DNA from: Lachnospiraceae bacterium
GTDB taxonomy: Bacteria; Bacillota; Clostridia; Lachnospirales; Lachnospiraceae
NCBI GenBank assembly: GCA_017958585.1
Contig: JAGDCK010000279.1
Span: 1-11,587 of the forward strand
DNA: 11,587 bases
Direction: 5' to 3'
The notes beneath the pieces are model-generated. The model was not told the origin of the DNA. It saw nothing but the letters and a program-made list of their open reading frames with translations, and made no database searches. The position numbers were made by a program, and so were the translations under genes. Shown here one piece after another: positions 1-8,190 of this stretch. Positions within the stretch are counted from its first letter, which is position 1. Each line of letters starts with the position of its first letter.

Positions 1-2094
1 ACGGCTTTTTCAATTGACATATCCGGGTTATTAAAATACGGAGACAACAATATCATCGCCGTAAAGGATGATTCAAGGGAAAGTCTTAACGTCCCTCCCG
101 TTGGCCTGGTGATAGAGTACATGACCTACGGCGGAATGTACAGAGAGTGTTACCTGGACATTAAGGAGCAGGTTCATATTGATGACCTGTTTGTATCCTC
201 CAACATGACGGACCATGTGAGACTCTTTTACCATATGACATTTACGGACTGCGGCAGGAAGGACTTGAGCGCCAGATACTATATCCGCGAGAGGGGCGGC
301 GACTACAGGCTCCTGGGTGAAAAGGCTCCTGCGGTTACGGAATATGAATTTGAGATAGAAAATGCAAAGCTTTGGGATATAGATACGCCATATCTCTACG
401 ATGTGAAGGTGGAGCTTATGGGGGACGGAAAGGTCCTTGACAGGGCGGAGACCACCATGGGATTTCGAACGGCGGAATTTAAGGAGGACGGTTTTTATCT
501 AAACGGCAGGAAGGTAAAGATACGAGGATTAAACCGTCATCAAAGCTATCCATATGTGGGATATGCAATGCCTGCAAGCATGCAGAAGCTTGATGCGGAT
601 ATCCTGAAAAAAGAGCTTTCATTAAATGCCGTAAGGACAAGCCATTATCCTCAGAGCAAATATTTTTATGACAGATGCGACGAGCTGGGACTCTTGGTAT
701 TTACGGAGATCCCGGGATGGCAGCATATAGGTGATGACGACTGGAAAGCCCAGGCGGTAAAAAATGTGGAGGATATGATAATCCAAAACAGAAATCATCC
801 CTCCATAATCCTGTGGGGCGTTCGTATTAACGAATCCGTGGACAGCGACGAATTTTATAAAAAGACCAATGAAGTGGCTCACTTCCTCGATCCTACCAGA
901 CAGACCGGCGGTGTAAGAGCGATCAAAAAGAGCCACCTCTTTGAGGATGTGTACACCTATAACGACTTTGTCCATAACGGAGAGGCGCCGGGATGCATGC
1001 CAAAGAAAAAGGTTACATCCGCTCCCGACAAGCCCTATATGGTTACGGAATATAACGGTCATATGTTCCCCACAAAGACCTTTGACTGCGAGGAACACAG
1101 ACAGGAACATGCGCTCAGGCATGCCAGGGTGTTAAACAGCGTAGCCGGGTATGATGATATCGCGGGAAGCTTTGGATGGTGCATGTTTGACTACAACACT
1201 CACAAGGATTTTGGAAGCGGTGACAGGATCTGCTATCACGGAGTCATGGATATGTTCAGAAATCCCAAGATGGCAGCTGCCGTATATGCAAGCCAGGGTG
1301 ATTCAAATCCCTTTATAGAAGTTTCATCCACAATGGATATCGGAGAGCATCCTGCCACAGAGAGGGGATATACATATATTTTCACCAATGCGGATTCTGT
1401 AAAGATGTACAAGAATGGCAGGTTTATCAGCGAGTTTGGTGAGAAGAATCGGATTTGCGAAAACCTTCGTCACGGTCCCATGGTAATTGATGATTATGTG
1501 GGAGACTCTCTGGAGACAGTGGAGAAATTCCCCCACAGGCAGGCGGAGCTCATAAAGGGGATCCTGAATGACGTGGCCAGGTTTGGAATGAGCAGACCCA
1601 CTAAAAAGGTCATGAAAAATGCGGCGATCCTGGTGGCTCTGTATCATATGAAACCTGAACAGGTGGTGGATCTGTATACAAAATATATCGGTGACTGGGG
1701 AACCGAAAGTGTTGAATACAGATTTGAAGCCATCAAAAACGGAAAAACAGTAAAAACCGTCACAAAGACTGCAGCTAAAGGAGGGGAGCTGTCAGTTAAT
1801 GTGGATCACATAGACCTCTACGAACAGACCACCTACGATGTGGCTGAGGTCAGGATAAAGGCGGTGGACGCAAACGGTAATATCCTTCCGTTTTGCTTTG
1901 CGCCCTTAAAGCTTACGGCGGAGGGGGATGTGGAACTTATCGGTCCCTCACTTATAAGCCTTCAGGGTGGCATGGCAGGTGCGTATGTAAAGAGCAAGGG
2001 CAGGAGCGGATCCGGAAAACTTGTGATCGAAACCGGTGCTTTTGGACAGGATAAAAAGGTAACTGTTGACTTTGAAGTGAAGGCTATGGACTAG
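1..2094 (+). CDS. GH2 beta-galactosidase, 5'-truncated by the window edge
   Basis: Glycoside hydrolase family 2 enzyme, most likely a cytoplasmic beta-galactosidase releasing galactose from beta-galactosides. The frame is open from base 1 and the first 36 codons already read as a GH2 sugar-binding domain, so the GTG at 109 is internal and the true start lies upstream. 697 codons are visible (numbered from base 1). In order: end of the sugar-binding domain, an Ig-like domain to about 160, a TIM barrel from about 164 (GFYLNGRKVKIRG), and beta-rich C-terminal domains from about 440. The acid/base is Glu278 in WGVRINES and the nucleophile is Glu350 in MVTEYNGH. The region matching the beta-glucuronidase NxK motif reads ICYHG, which argues against a glucuronidase. 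The stop is 19 bases before the symporter gene, so the two are probably co-transcribed. The GH2 assignment is firm; the exact substrate is inferred from residues and neighbours. Confidence 0.9.
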   Translation, partial: TAFSIDISGLLKYGDNNIIAVKDDSRESLNVPPVGLVIEYMTYGGMYRECYLDIKEQVHIDDLFVSSNMTDHVRLFYHMTFTDCGRKDLSARYYIRERGGDYRLLGEKAPAVTEYEFEIENAKLWDIDTPYLYDVKVELMGDGKVLDRAETTMGFRTAEFKEDGFYLNGRKVKIRGLNRHQSYPYVGYAMPASMQKLDADILKKELSLNAVRTSHYPQSKYFYDRCDELGLLVFTEIPGWQHIGDDDWKAQAVKNVEDMIIQNRNHPSIILWGVRINESVDSDEFYKKTNEVAHFLDPTRQTGGVRAIKKSHLFEDVYTYNDFVHNGEAPGCMPKKKVTSAPDKPYMVTEYNGHMFPTKTFDCEEHRQEHALRHARVLNSVAGYDDIAGSFGWCMFDYNTHKDFGSGDRICYHGVMDMFRNPKMAAAVYASQGDSNPFIEVSSTMDIGEHPATERGYTYIFTNADSVKMYKNGRFISEFGEKNRICENLRHGPMVIDDYVGDSLETVEKFPHRQAELIKGILNDVARFGMSRPTKKVMKNAAILVALYHMKPEQVVDLYTKYIGDWGTESVEYRFEAIKNGKTVKTVTKTAAKGGELSVNVDHIDLYEQTTYDVAEVRIKAVDANGNILPFCFAPLKLTAEGDVELIGPSLISLQGGMAGAYVKSKGRSGSGKLVIETGAFGQDKKVTVDFEVKAMD

Positions 2095-2113
2095 TTTAAG
2101 AAAGGCGGGGCTT

Positions 2114-3496
2114 ATGGAATCTAAGAAAAAACTTACAGGCGGGGAAAAGATATCCTACGGTTTGGGAGCCGTTGGAAAAGACATGGTTTACATGTTGTCG
2201 GCAAGCTACATTCTCTATTACTACCAGGATATCCTGGGTGTGAAGGCATGGATCATGGGTATCATACTCATGGCAGCCAGAGTTTTCGATGCCTTTAACG
2301 ACCCCATCATGGGTATTGTGGTGGCTAAGACCAAGACAAGATGGGGAAAATTCAGACCCTGGCTTTTTATCGGCACGGTGACAAATGCGGTGGTGCTCTA
2401 TCTCATGTTTGCAACGCCTGTCAGTGTAACCGGAAGCGGGCTTGTGGCCTATGCGGCAGTATTTTATATTTTGTGGGGCGTCACATATACCATGATGGAC
2501 ATTCCCTATTGGTCAATGATACCTGCTTTTACAGAGGGCGGAAAAGAGCGTGAAGGCTTGTCAACCCTGGCAAGGAGCTGCGCAGGTGTGGGCAGTGCCA
2601 TAATCACCATAGTTACTATGATCGCAGTTCAGGCTCTTGGTGCAGGAGATGAGAGGGTAGGTTTTAAATGGTTTGCCCTTATAATCGCTGTATTATTCAT
2701 AGTTTTCGAGGGCCTTGCCTGTGTGATGATAAAGGAGAGATCAACGGTTGACATGGATACCCCCGGTATCGGCCAGATGTTTAAGGCACTTATCTCAAAC
2801 GACCAGGCCATGACCATAGTGGTTGCCATAGTCCTTATCAACACCTCAATCTATATCACATCAAATCTGGTGATATATTTCTTTAAATATGATTTCGGCG
2901 GGGAAGCCTGGTATGCCTCATACACCTTGTTTAATACCTTCGGAGGCGCAATACAGATTTTGTCCATGATGATCCTGTTTCCGATCATCAGAAAAATCCT
3001 TGATACCATAAAGGTATTTTACCTGTCCCTGATAATGGCAATAGTCGGATATGCCACACTTTTGATACTTGCTTTTACCAATATGTCCAGCGTATATCTG
3101 TTGTTTGTGCCCGGATTTTTCATCTTTGCGGCAAACGGTATGCTGACAGTGCTTACCACAATTTTCCTTGCAAATACCGTGGATTACGGTGAGGTAAAAA
3201 ACGGCAGCAGGGACGAGTCGGTGATATTTTCCATGCAGACCTTTGTGGTGAAACTGGCAAGCGGTGTGGCGGCTCTTGTGGCATCCATCTGTCTCTCTGT
3301 ATTTAATATCAGTGAGGATACGGATGTGGCGGCCACCGCGGCGACAAGCAGCGTTGTGGGACTCAGGATGACCATGACCGTTATCCCTGTGATAGGGCTT
3401 GTGGCAGCGATTTTCTATTACAAAGCTCATTACATTTTGACAGAGGAAAAGGTTGAGGAACTGGCTCGAAAAGTCGAGGAGATACATGCTAAATGA
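2114..3496 (+). CDS. MelB-like GPH-family sugar:cation symporter
   Basis: Inner-membrane transporter of the glycoside-pentoside-hexuronide:cation symporter family (major facilitator fold), which imports glycosides with Na+ or H+. The 460-residue protein is close to MelB in length and contains about twelve hydrophobic segments. Family marks seen: DAFNDP with Asp59 and Asp63 at the spacing of the MelB cation-site Asp55/Asp59, Arg56 just before them, the loop TRWGKFRPWL after the second helix, and a late SMQTFVVK segment whose Lys380 corresponds to MelB Lys377. The ATG at 2114 follows an AAGGCGGGG purine tract. It sits between a GH2 and a GH36 galactosidase, so a galactoside such as melibiose, raffinose-type sugars or lactose is the likely cargo. 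Substrate and coupling ion cannot be read from sequence. The stop overlaps the next start as ATGA, with GAGGAG at 3476-3481 serving that start. Confidence 0.9.
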   Translation: MESKKKLTGGEKISYGLGAVGKDMVYMLSASYILYYYQDILGVKAWIMGIILMAARVFDAFNDPIMGIVVAKTKTRWGKFRPWLFIGTVTNAVVLYLMFATPVSVTGSGLVAYAAVFYILWGVTYTMMDIPYWSMIPAFTEGGKEREGLSTLARSCAGVGSAIITIVTMIAVQALGAGDERVGFKWFALIIAVLFIVFEGLACVMIKERSTVDMDTPGIGQMFKALISNDQAMTIVVAIVLINTSIYITSNLVIYFFKYDFGGEAWYASYTLFNTFGGAIQILSMMILFPIIRKILDTIKVFYLSLIMAIVGYATLLILAFTNMSSVYLLFVPGFFIFAANGMLTVLTTIFLANTVDYGEVKNGSRDESVIFSMQTFVVKLASGVAALVASICLSVFNISEDTDVAATAATSSVVGLRMTMTVIPVIGLVAAIFYYKAHYILTEEKVEELARKVEEIHAK

Positions 3497-5886
3497 TAAA
3501 GGAACAAAAAGGCGTATTTGAATTATCAACTCAAAATACAACCTATGGCTTTTATATAAGGGACAACGGGATCTGCGAGCATCTCTACTACGGGGAGAGG
3601 ATCGGGATCATCTCGGACAATGAGAAACTGACAGGCAGCGCCGTGGATGCCCTTCGTGAAAAATGGGCTTTTCCCCAGGGAAATACCAATGTATATGATG
3701 AGAAGGATCCGGCTTTTTCCATGGAGAACGGAAGCTTTGAATTCTCCGAGAGGGGAAAGGGTGATCCCTTTGAAAGCTTTATCGAGATCATACATGGGGA
3801 CGGCGGAGAAACCTGCGATTTTGTATATGAAAGCCATGAGATCGGCACGGGAAAACTTAATCTAAAGACCATGCCATCGGCATACGATACCGAGGATAAT
3901 TGTGAGTATCTGGTGCTTAGGTTAAAATGCAAAAACTACGGTCAGACCCTGGAACTGGTATATCACGTCTTTAATGACACGGATTGCATCACCAGATTTG
4001 CGAGACTTATAAACACTTCGGATGAAAAGATCAGGCTTACGAAGCTGTCAAGCCTTCAACTGGATCTGCCCGGGATGAATTATGACTTTGTGACCTTTAA
4101 CGGAAGCTGGGCAAATGAGATGAACAAAAGTGTTGCCGGGCTCTCCGTGGGAAAACATATAAACAGTTCATACAACGGAGTCTCATCCTCAAGAGCGAAC
4201 CCCTTCGTGTGCATTGCGGGAATCGGAACGGATGAGGACAGAGGAGAAGTGTACGGATTTAATCTGATCTACAGCGGAAACCACAGGGAAGTGGCGGAGG
4301 TTACGCCCTACGGAAAGACCAGAGTGGTGACGGGGATAAATCCGGAGTCCTTTGAATTCGTATTGGAAGCCGGAGAGGAGTTTGAAGCTCCCGAGGCGGT
4401 GATGAGTTTTTCCCCGAATGGATATAACGGATTAAGCCACAACTTTCACAGGTTCGTAAATGAGCATATTGTGAGAGGCGAGTGGAAGAAAAAGGACAGA
4501 CCGATCCTCATAAACAGCTGGGAAGCAAACTATTTTAACATAGACGAAAAGAGCCTCTTAAGCCTTGCAAAAAAGGGTAAGGACCTTGGGATGGAACTGT
4601 TTGTCATGGACGACGGATGGTTTGGAAAGAGAAAAAATGACATGTCATCCCTGGGGGACTGGACAGAGGATAAGGAAAAGCTCCCGGGAGGGATAAAAAG
4701 ACTTTCCGAAAAGATAAATGCGCTGGGAATGGATTTTGGTCTGTGGGTCGAGCCCGAGATGGTAAACAGGGACAGCGATCTCTACAGAGCCCACCCGGAA
4801 TGGGCCATGGATATACCGGGAAAGGACCACAGTGAGGGCAGAAATCAGAGGATACTGGATCTGGCAAATCCCGCGGTGATAGATTACCTTGCGGATGCCA
4901 TGACGAAGGTATTTTCATCCGGAAATATATCTTACGTAAAATGGGATATGAACAGGACCTTTACGGATGCGTATTCGAAGTATCTCACCCCGGAGCACAG
5001 GCAGGAGACCTTCCACAGATATGTTTGCGGTTTTTACAGACTTATGAAGATCCTCACGGAGAGGTTTCCAAAGATCCTCTTTGAGGGATGCGCCAGCGGA
5101 GGAAACAGATTTGATCTGGGAATGCTGTCATTTTTCCCTCAGATCTGGGCCAGCGACAATACCGATGCCACCAGCAGAAGTTATATCCAGAACGGATACA
5201 GCTACGGATATCCCCAGAGCTGCTATTCAGCCCATGTAAGCGCAAGCCCTAACCATCAGACCCTTCGGGTGTCAAGTCACAGCACCAGGTTTAATGTGGC
5301 AGCCTTTGCACCCCTTGGATATGAGCTTAACTTAAATGACTTAAAGAGTGATGAACTTGACAGGATAAAGAGTGAGATCGCTCTTTATAAGAAATACAGG
5401 CATACCCTTCAGTTCGGAGATTTTTACAGATCTGAAAGTCCCTCGGGCAATTACCATGAAAGCGGTATGACATACAGGGAGTGGACCGTTGTAAACAGTG
5501 ATAAGAGCGTGGCTTTAGGGCTTTTTTTTCAGGAAAAGTCAAGGCCATCAAACGTGACTGCCATATGCAGACCCAAAGGCCTTGATCCCGACAAGCTCTA
5601 CAGGTTTTACAATATCCCCGAAAAGATCGACATAAAGACCTTTGGGGATCTGGTGAACATGGTGAGCCCCATACATATAAAAAACGGGTCCGTGACACAG
5701 AATATTGTCTCGAAGTTTTATAAACTGAACGGGGAAAAGGATGAATATATCCTGCCCGGAAGGAATATCATAAATGCAGGGGTCAGACTCTGCCCGGCTT
5801 TTGCCGGAAACGGATTTAACGAAAGCGTCAGGGTTTTTGTGGACGGCGCTTCCAGATTGTATATAATGGAGGAGGTAACCGGGTGA
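3493..5886 (+). CDS. GH36 alpha-galactosidase
   Basis: Alpha-galactosidase of family GH36 that removes terminal alpha-galactose from melibiose, raffinose and related oligosaccharides. The 797-residue protein has no signal peptide, so it should act in the cytoplasm. Domains: N-terminal beta-sandwich to about 330, TIM barrel about 335-680, and a C-terminal beta domain. Motifs: DDGWFG at 373, the nucleophile Asp485 in KWDMNR, GCASGGNR around Cys533, and the acid/base Asp555 in WASDNTDA. The 70-residue nucleophile to acid/base spacing equals that of Geobacillus AgaA/AgaB. It is longer than the roughly 730 residues of those enzymes; the extra length includes a C-terminal stretch (GDLVNMVSP to GVRLCPAF) that I recall from clostridial homologues. 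The ATG lies within the symporter stop (ATGA), with GAGGAG at 3476-3481 inside the symporter gene, so translation is probably coupled and expression shared. Confidence 0.94.
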   Translation: MIKEQKGVFELSTQNTTYGFYIRDNGICEHLYYGERIGIISDNEKLTGSAVDALREKWAFPQGNTNVYDEKDPAFSMENGSFEFSERGKGDPFESFIEIIHGDGGETCDFVYESHEIGTGKLNLKTMPSAYDTEDNCEYLVLRLKCKNYGQTLELVYHVFNDTDCITRFARLINTSDEKIRLTKLSSLQLDLPGMNYDFVTFNGSWANEMNKSVAGLSVGKHINSSYNGVSSSRANPFVCIAGIGTDEDRGEVYGFNLIYSGNHREVAEVTPYGKTRVVTGINPESFEFVLEAGEEFEAPEAVMSFSPNGYNGLSHNFHRFVNEHIVRGEWKKKDRPILINSWEANYFNIDEKSLLSLAKKGKDLGMELFVMDDGWFGKRKNDMSSLGDWTEDKEKLPGGIKRLSEKINALGMDFGLWVEPEMVNRDSDLYRAHPEWAMDIPGKDHSEGRNQRILDLANPAVIDYLADAMTKVFSSGNISYVKWDMNRTFTDAYSKYLTPEHRQETFHRYVCGFYRLMKILTERFPKILFEGCASGGNRFDLGMLSFFPQIWASDNTDATSRSYIQNGYSYGYPQSCYSAHVSASPNHQTLRVSSHSTRFNVAAFAPLGYELNLNDLKSDELDRIKSEIALYKKYRHTLQFGDFYRSESPSGNYHESGMTYREWTVVNSDKSVALGLFFQEKSRPSNVTAICRPKGLDPDKLYRFYNIPEKIDIKTFGDLVNMVSPIHIKNGSVTQNIVSKFYKLNGEKDEYILPGRNIINAGVRLCPAFAGNGFNESVRVFVDGASRLYIMEEVTG
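5837..5867 (+). promoter_or_regulatory. Possible internal promoter in the 3' end of the GH36 gene
   Basis: A perfect TATAAT lies at 5862-5867, inside the last codons of the alpha-galactosidase gene. The best upstream partner is TTGTGG at 5837-5842 with a 19-base spacer, which is long and a poor -35, so this is a weak call. If used, transcription would begin near 5874 and give the EAL gene a short leader independent of the galactoside operon. A chance match in coding DNA is quite possible. Confidence 0.25.
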
Positions 5887-5899
5887 CGGTACCTACCTC
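5869..5899 (+). promoter_or_regulatory. Imperfect stem-loop spanning the GH36 stop codon
   Basis: GAGG (5869-5872) can pair with CCTC (5896-5899), AGGTA (5873-5877) with TACCT (5890-5894), and CC (5879-5880) with GG (5888-5889). There is one bulged A on each side and a 7-base loop, 5881-5887, that contains the TGA stop of the alpha-galactosidase. Only a four-T run (5903-5906) follows, so it is a poor intrinsic terminator. It would hide the GGAGG at 5871-5875 until ribosomes finishing the GH36 gene open it. It could be an attenuator, a processing or stability element, or chance. Confidence 0.35.
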
Positions 5900-5924
5900 G
5901 GATTTTGACGGAGAAATTCTATGA
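5883..5924 (+). CDS. Possible 13-codon coupling micro-ORF before the EAL gene
   Basis: A GTG at 5883 opens a frame encoding MTVPTSDFDGEIL and ends at TGA 5922-5924. Its start overlaps the upstream alpha-galactosidase stop (GTGA, 5883-5886) and its stop overlaps the downstream EAL start (ATGA, 5921-5924). It has a strong Shine-Dalgarno GGAGG at 5871-5875 with a 7-base spacer. The layout would let ribosomes pass without a gap from the galactosidase to the EAL gene. The peptide has no recognisable motif, so any role would lie in the act of translation. The EAL gene also has its own GGAG at 5910-5913, so coupling is not required. The frame is short enough to arise by chance. Confidence 0.3.
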   Translation: MTVPTSDFDGEIL

Positions 5925-8179
5925 CTAAACCGATTTTTGCAGCCTTGAGCATTGTGGTGCTGGTGATCAGCATACTGGCCATGTATTTTGCTCATGAGCG
6001 GAAAGAAAAAATAGCAAATGTCACAGTGAAGCTTTTGGGGGCAACTGTGGTGGCAATCTTTTTAACCGCCATGGAAATGGTGACAAATGATGCCAACATA
6101 ATGATCGTGGCAAGGTCCATGTTCTATATCTCCATGGACTGGCTGTGCTTTCTGTTCATGAAATTCTGCGTAGAATATGCGGGTCTTCAGGTGAAACTCA
6201 AGGTCTTTGACCGCATCATGACAGTGGTGCTCATGATCGATTCCGTTTTGATGGCGGTAAACCATTTCACGGAATTTGCGGCAGAGTTCATCGTCTTTTC
6301 CGTTGACGAAGAGAACTTTGTGGGGGCAGACTTTTTTGCGTATTACTATGTGCATCTGGTGCTTTGCTATCTGCCGCTTTTGATCGGCATCATCCTGCTT
6401 TTGATAGAGACCATTAAGGCTCCTGACATGTACAAGAGAAAATACTGGAACATCCTTGTGGCATGTGTGGTGGCAGTTGTGGCTGATGCCATATTCCTGG
6501 CTGTGGGGTGGTATATCGATATATCGGTTTACGTGATAGGTCTGTCGGATTTTGCAGTGATATACTTTGTGTTCAGCTATGTGCCAAAGTCATTAAAGCG
6601 TGATATCCAGGGCAGGATCCTTGATAATATGCAGGATCTGGTCATCATCTTTGACAATGAGGATATCTGTGTTTACGCAAACGGAAGGCTCAAGGAAAAG
6701 GGCATAGATACCATAATGACTCTCGAAGAGGTAAAGGATATCCTCAGGGACGGTTTCAATGAGCAAAAGCTTTTTATGTTTGCGGAGGACGGAAAGAACA
6801 GACTCTACAATCCGGATTTCAGGGAGCTCAAGGATTCAAAAGGCAGATACATGGGTTGTTTCTATGTACTCCATGATGTGACCGAGGAAAAGGAGATGCA
6901 GCGCGAGCAGTATATCCTTGCCAATTTTGATCAGCTGACCGGAATCTATAACAGAAATAAATTTAATGAGGCGGCAACCGAATTCATGGAGGCTGCTCCA
7001 AACGAAAAATATTTGATAATCTGTTCGGACATCAGGCATTTTAAGACCTTGAACGACATGTTCGGTCAGAGGATAGGAGACGAGGTCTTAAAGCTTATAG
7101 CCCAGGGACTTCGTACCAATGACACCGGCAATTACGTTTACGGCAGGATCGGTTCCGACAATTTTGCAATGTGTATCGCAGAGAAGGATTTCAGAATGGA
7201 TTTCTTTTTGGTGGAGACCAAAAAGTATGTAAGCTTAAATTATCTGCAGTATTCCATTGTAAATCACATAGGATTTTACAGGGTTGAGGACATTCATATG
7301 TCCGTGACCACCATGTGCGACAGAGCCATGATGGCGATCAACAATATCCGCGGCGATTACCACCAAAAGATCGCTTTCTATGATGACAGACTTAGGGACA
7401 GATATGTGAGGGAGCAGGAGATCATCCGTGCATTCGAGGCGGCTTTTGACGATGAGAGCTTCGTGGTATTCCTCCAGCCCCAGTACAATACCGCAACCCA
7501 CAGAGTAAGCAGCGCGGAGGCTCTTGTCAGATGGAAAAACGGTAAGGGCGGTTACGTGTCACCTGCGGAATTTGTGCCTGTCCTGGAGGCCAGGGGTCTT
7601 ATCACCAGACTTGATATTTATGTATGGAACCTGGTGGCGGGGCTTCTCAGGAAATGGAAGAGCGAGGGCAGAAACGATATAGCGGTTTCAGTTAACATCT
7701 CACCGAAGGACTTTTTCTATGCGGACCTCTATGAGATATTCAGCGGAATCGTGGACGGATACGGAATTTCTCCAAAGAATTTAAGGCTTGAGATCACGGA
7801 GTCAGCCTTTGTGGTGGATTTTGACAAGCAGATGGAGACCATTGAAAAACTCAGGAAAAAAGGTTTCCTGATCGAGATGGACGACTTTGGAAAGGGTTAT
7901 TCTTCACTGAATTCCCTTAAGGATATTCCTGTGGACATCATAAAGCTTGACATGGCATTTATGTCAGACTCTGACAAGTACGGCCGTGGCAGGGATATAG
8001 TCGATATGGTGGTCCAGATGGCTAAAAGGCTGAAGATGCCCGTTATCGCAGAGGGCGTTGAAAACGAGGAACAGCTTAAGTTTTTGTCGGAAGTAGGATG
8101 CCACCTGATCCAGGGTTATTATTATTCAAGGCCTATTCCGATTGAGGAATTTGAGTCAAAATACAGAGATTTTTACTAG
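5921..8179 (+). CDS. Membrane c-di-GMP phosphodiesterase: 7TM-PAS-degenerate GGDEF-EAL
   Basis: Predicted c-di-GMP signalling protein, 752 residues, that hydrolyses c-di-GMP to pGpG at the inner membrane. About seven hydrophobic helices fill residues 4-220 and resemble the 7TM sensor region of some histidine kinases. A PAS-like domain follows at about 225-330, GGDEF at about 336-490 and EAL at about 498-748. The GGDEF signature reads GSDNF (411-415). Asp370, Asn378 and Asp387, matching the metal and guanine contacts of PleD, are kept, but the second acidic residue of the signature is Asn and no RxxD inhibitory site stands at the usual distance. Cyclase activity is therefore unlikely, though GTP binding is possible. 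The EAL part keeps EAL 533-535, Asn592, Glu624, Asp654-Asp655, Lys675, Glu711 and Gln731, so phosphodiesterase activity is expected. GGAG at 5910-5913 is 7 bases before the ATG. The gene starts 34 bases after the GH36 stop and ends 11 bases before the HD gene. Confidence 0.92.
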   Translation: MTKPIFAALSIVVLVISILAMYFAHERKEKIANVTVKLLGATVVAIFLTAMEMVTNDANIMIVARSMFYISMDWLCFLFMKFCVEYAGLQVKLKVFDRIMTVVLMIDSVLMAVNHFTEFAAEFIVFSVDEENFVGADFFAYYYVHLVLCYLPLLIGIILLLIETIKAPDMYKRKYWNILVACVVAVVADAIFLAVGWYIDISVYVIGLSDFAVIYFVFSYVPKSLKRDIQGRILDNMQDLVIIFDNEDICVYANGRLKEKGIDTIMTLEEVKDILRDGFNEQKLFMFAEDGKNRLYNPDFRELKDSKGRYMGCFYVLHDVTEEKEMQREQYILANFDQLTGIYNRNKFNEAATEFMEAAPNEKYLIICSDIRHFKTLNDMFGQRIGDEVLKLIAQGLRTNDTGNYVYGRIGSDNFAMCIAEKDFRMDFFLVETKKYVSLNYLQYSIVNHIGFYRVEDIHMSVTTMCDRAMMAINNIRGDYHQKIAFYDDRLRDRYVREQEIIRAFEAAFDDESFVVFLQPQYNTATHRVSSAEALVRWKNGKGGYVSPAEFVPVLEARGLITRLDIYVWNLVAGLLRKWKSEGRNDIAVSVNISPKDFFYADLYEIFSGIVDGYGISPKNLRLEITESAFVVDFDKQMETIEKLRKKGFLIEMDDFGKGYSSLNSLKDIPVDIIKLDMAFMSDSDKYGRGRDIVDMVVQMAKRLKMPVIAEGVENEEQLKFLSEVGCHLIQGYYYSRPIPIEEFESKYRDFY

Positions 8180-8190
8180 AAGGTAGTTTT

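Noticed and set aside
109..111. GTG as the start of the GH2 gene
   Set aside because: The frame is open back to base 1 and the 36 codons before it read as normal GH2 sugar-binding domain; there is no ribosome site before it. The gene is simply cut by the window.
622..1122. 166-codon open frame on the - strand inside the GH2 gene
   Set aside because: It is antisense to the catalytic core with both active-site glutamates in the sense frame; no ribosome site or family resemblance.
2918..3541. 207-codon open frame on the - strand across the symporter gene
   Set aside because: It is antisense to a well-supported MFS gene, is rich in His, Cys and Lys as expected of a shadow frame, and resembles no family I know.
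6512..6523. 12-bp palindrome TATATCGATATA
   Set aside because: It lies inside the sixth membrane segment coding region of the EAL protein, far from any promoter; low-complexity AT palindromes of this size occur by chance.
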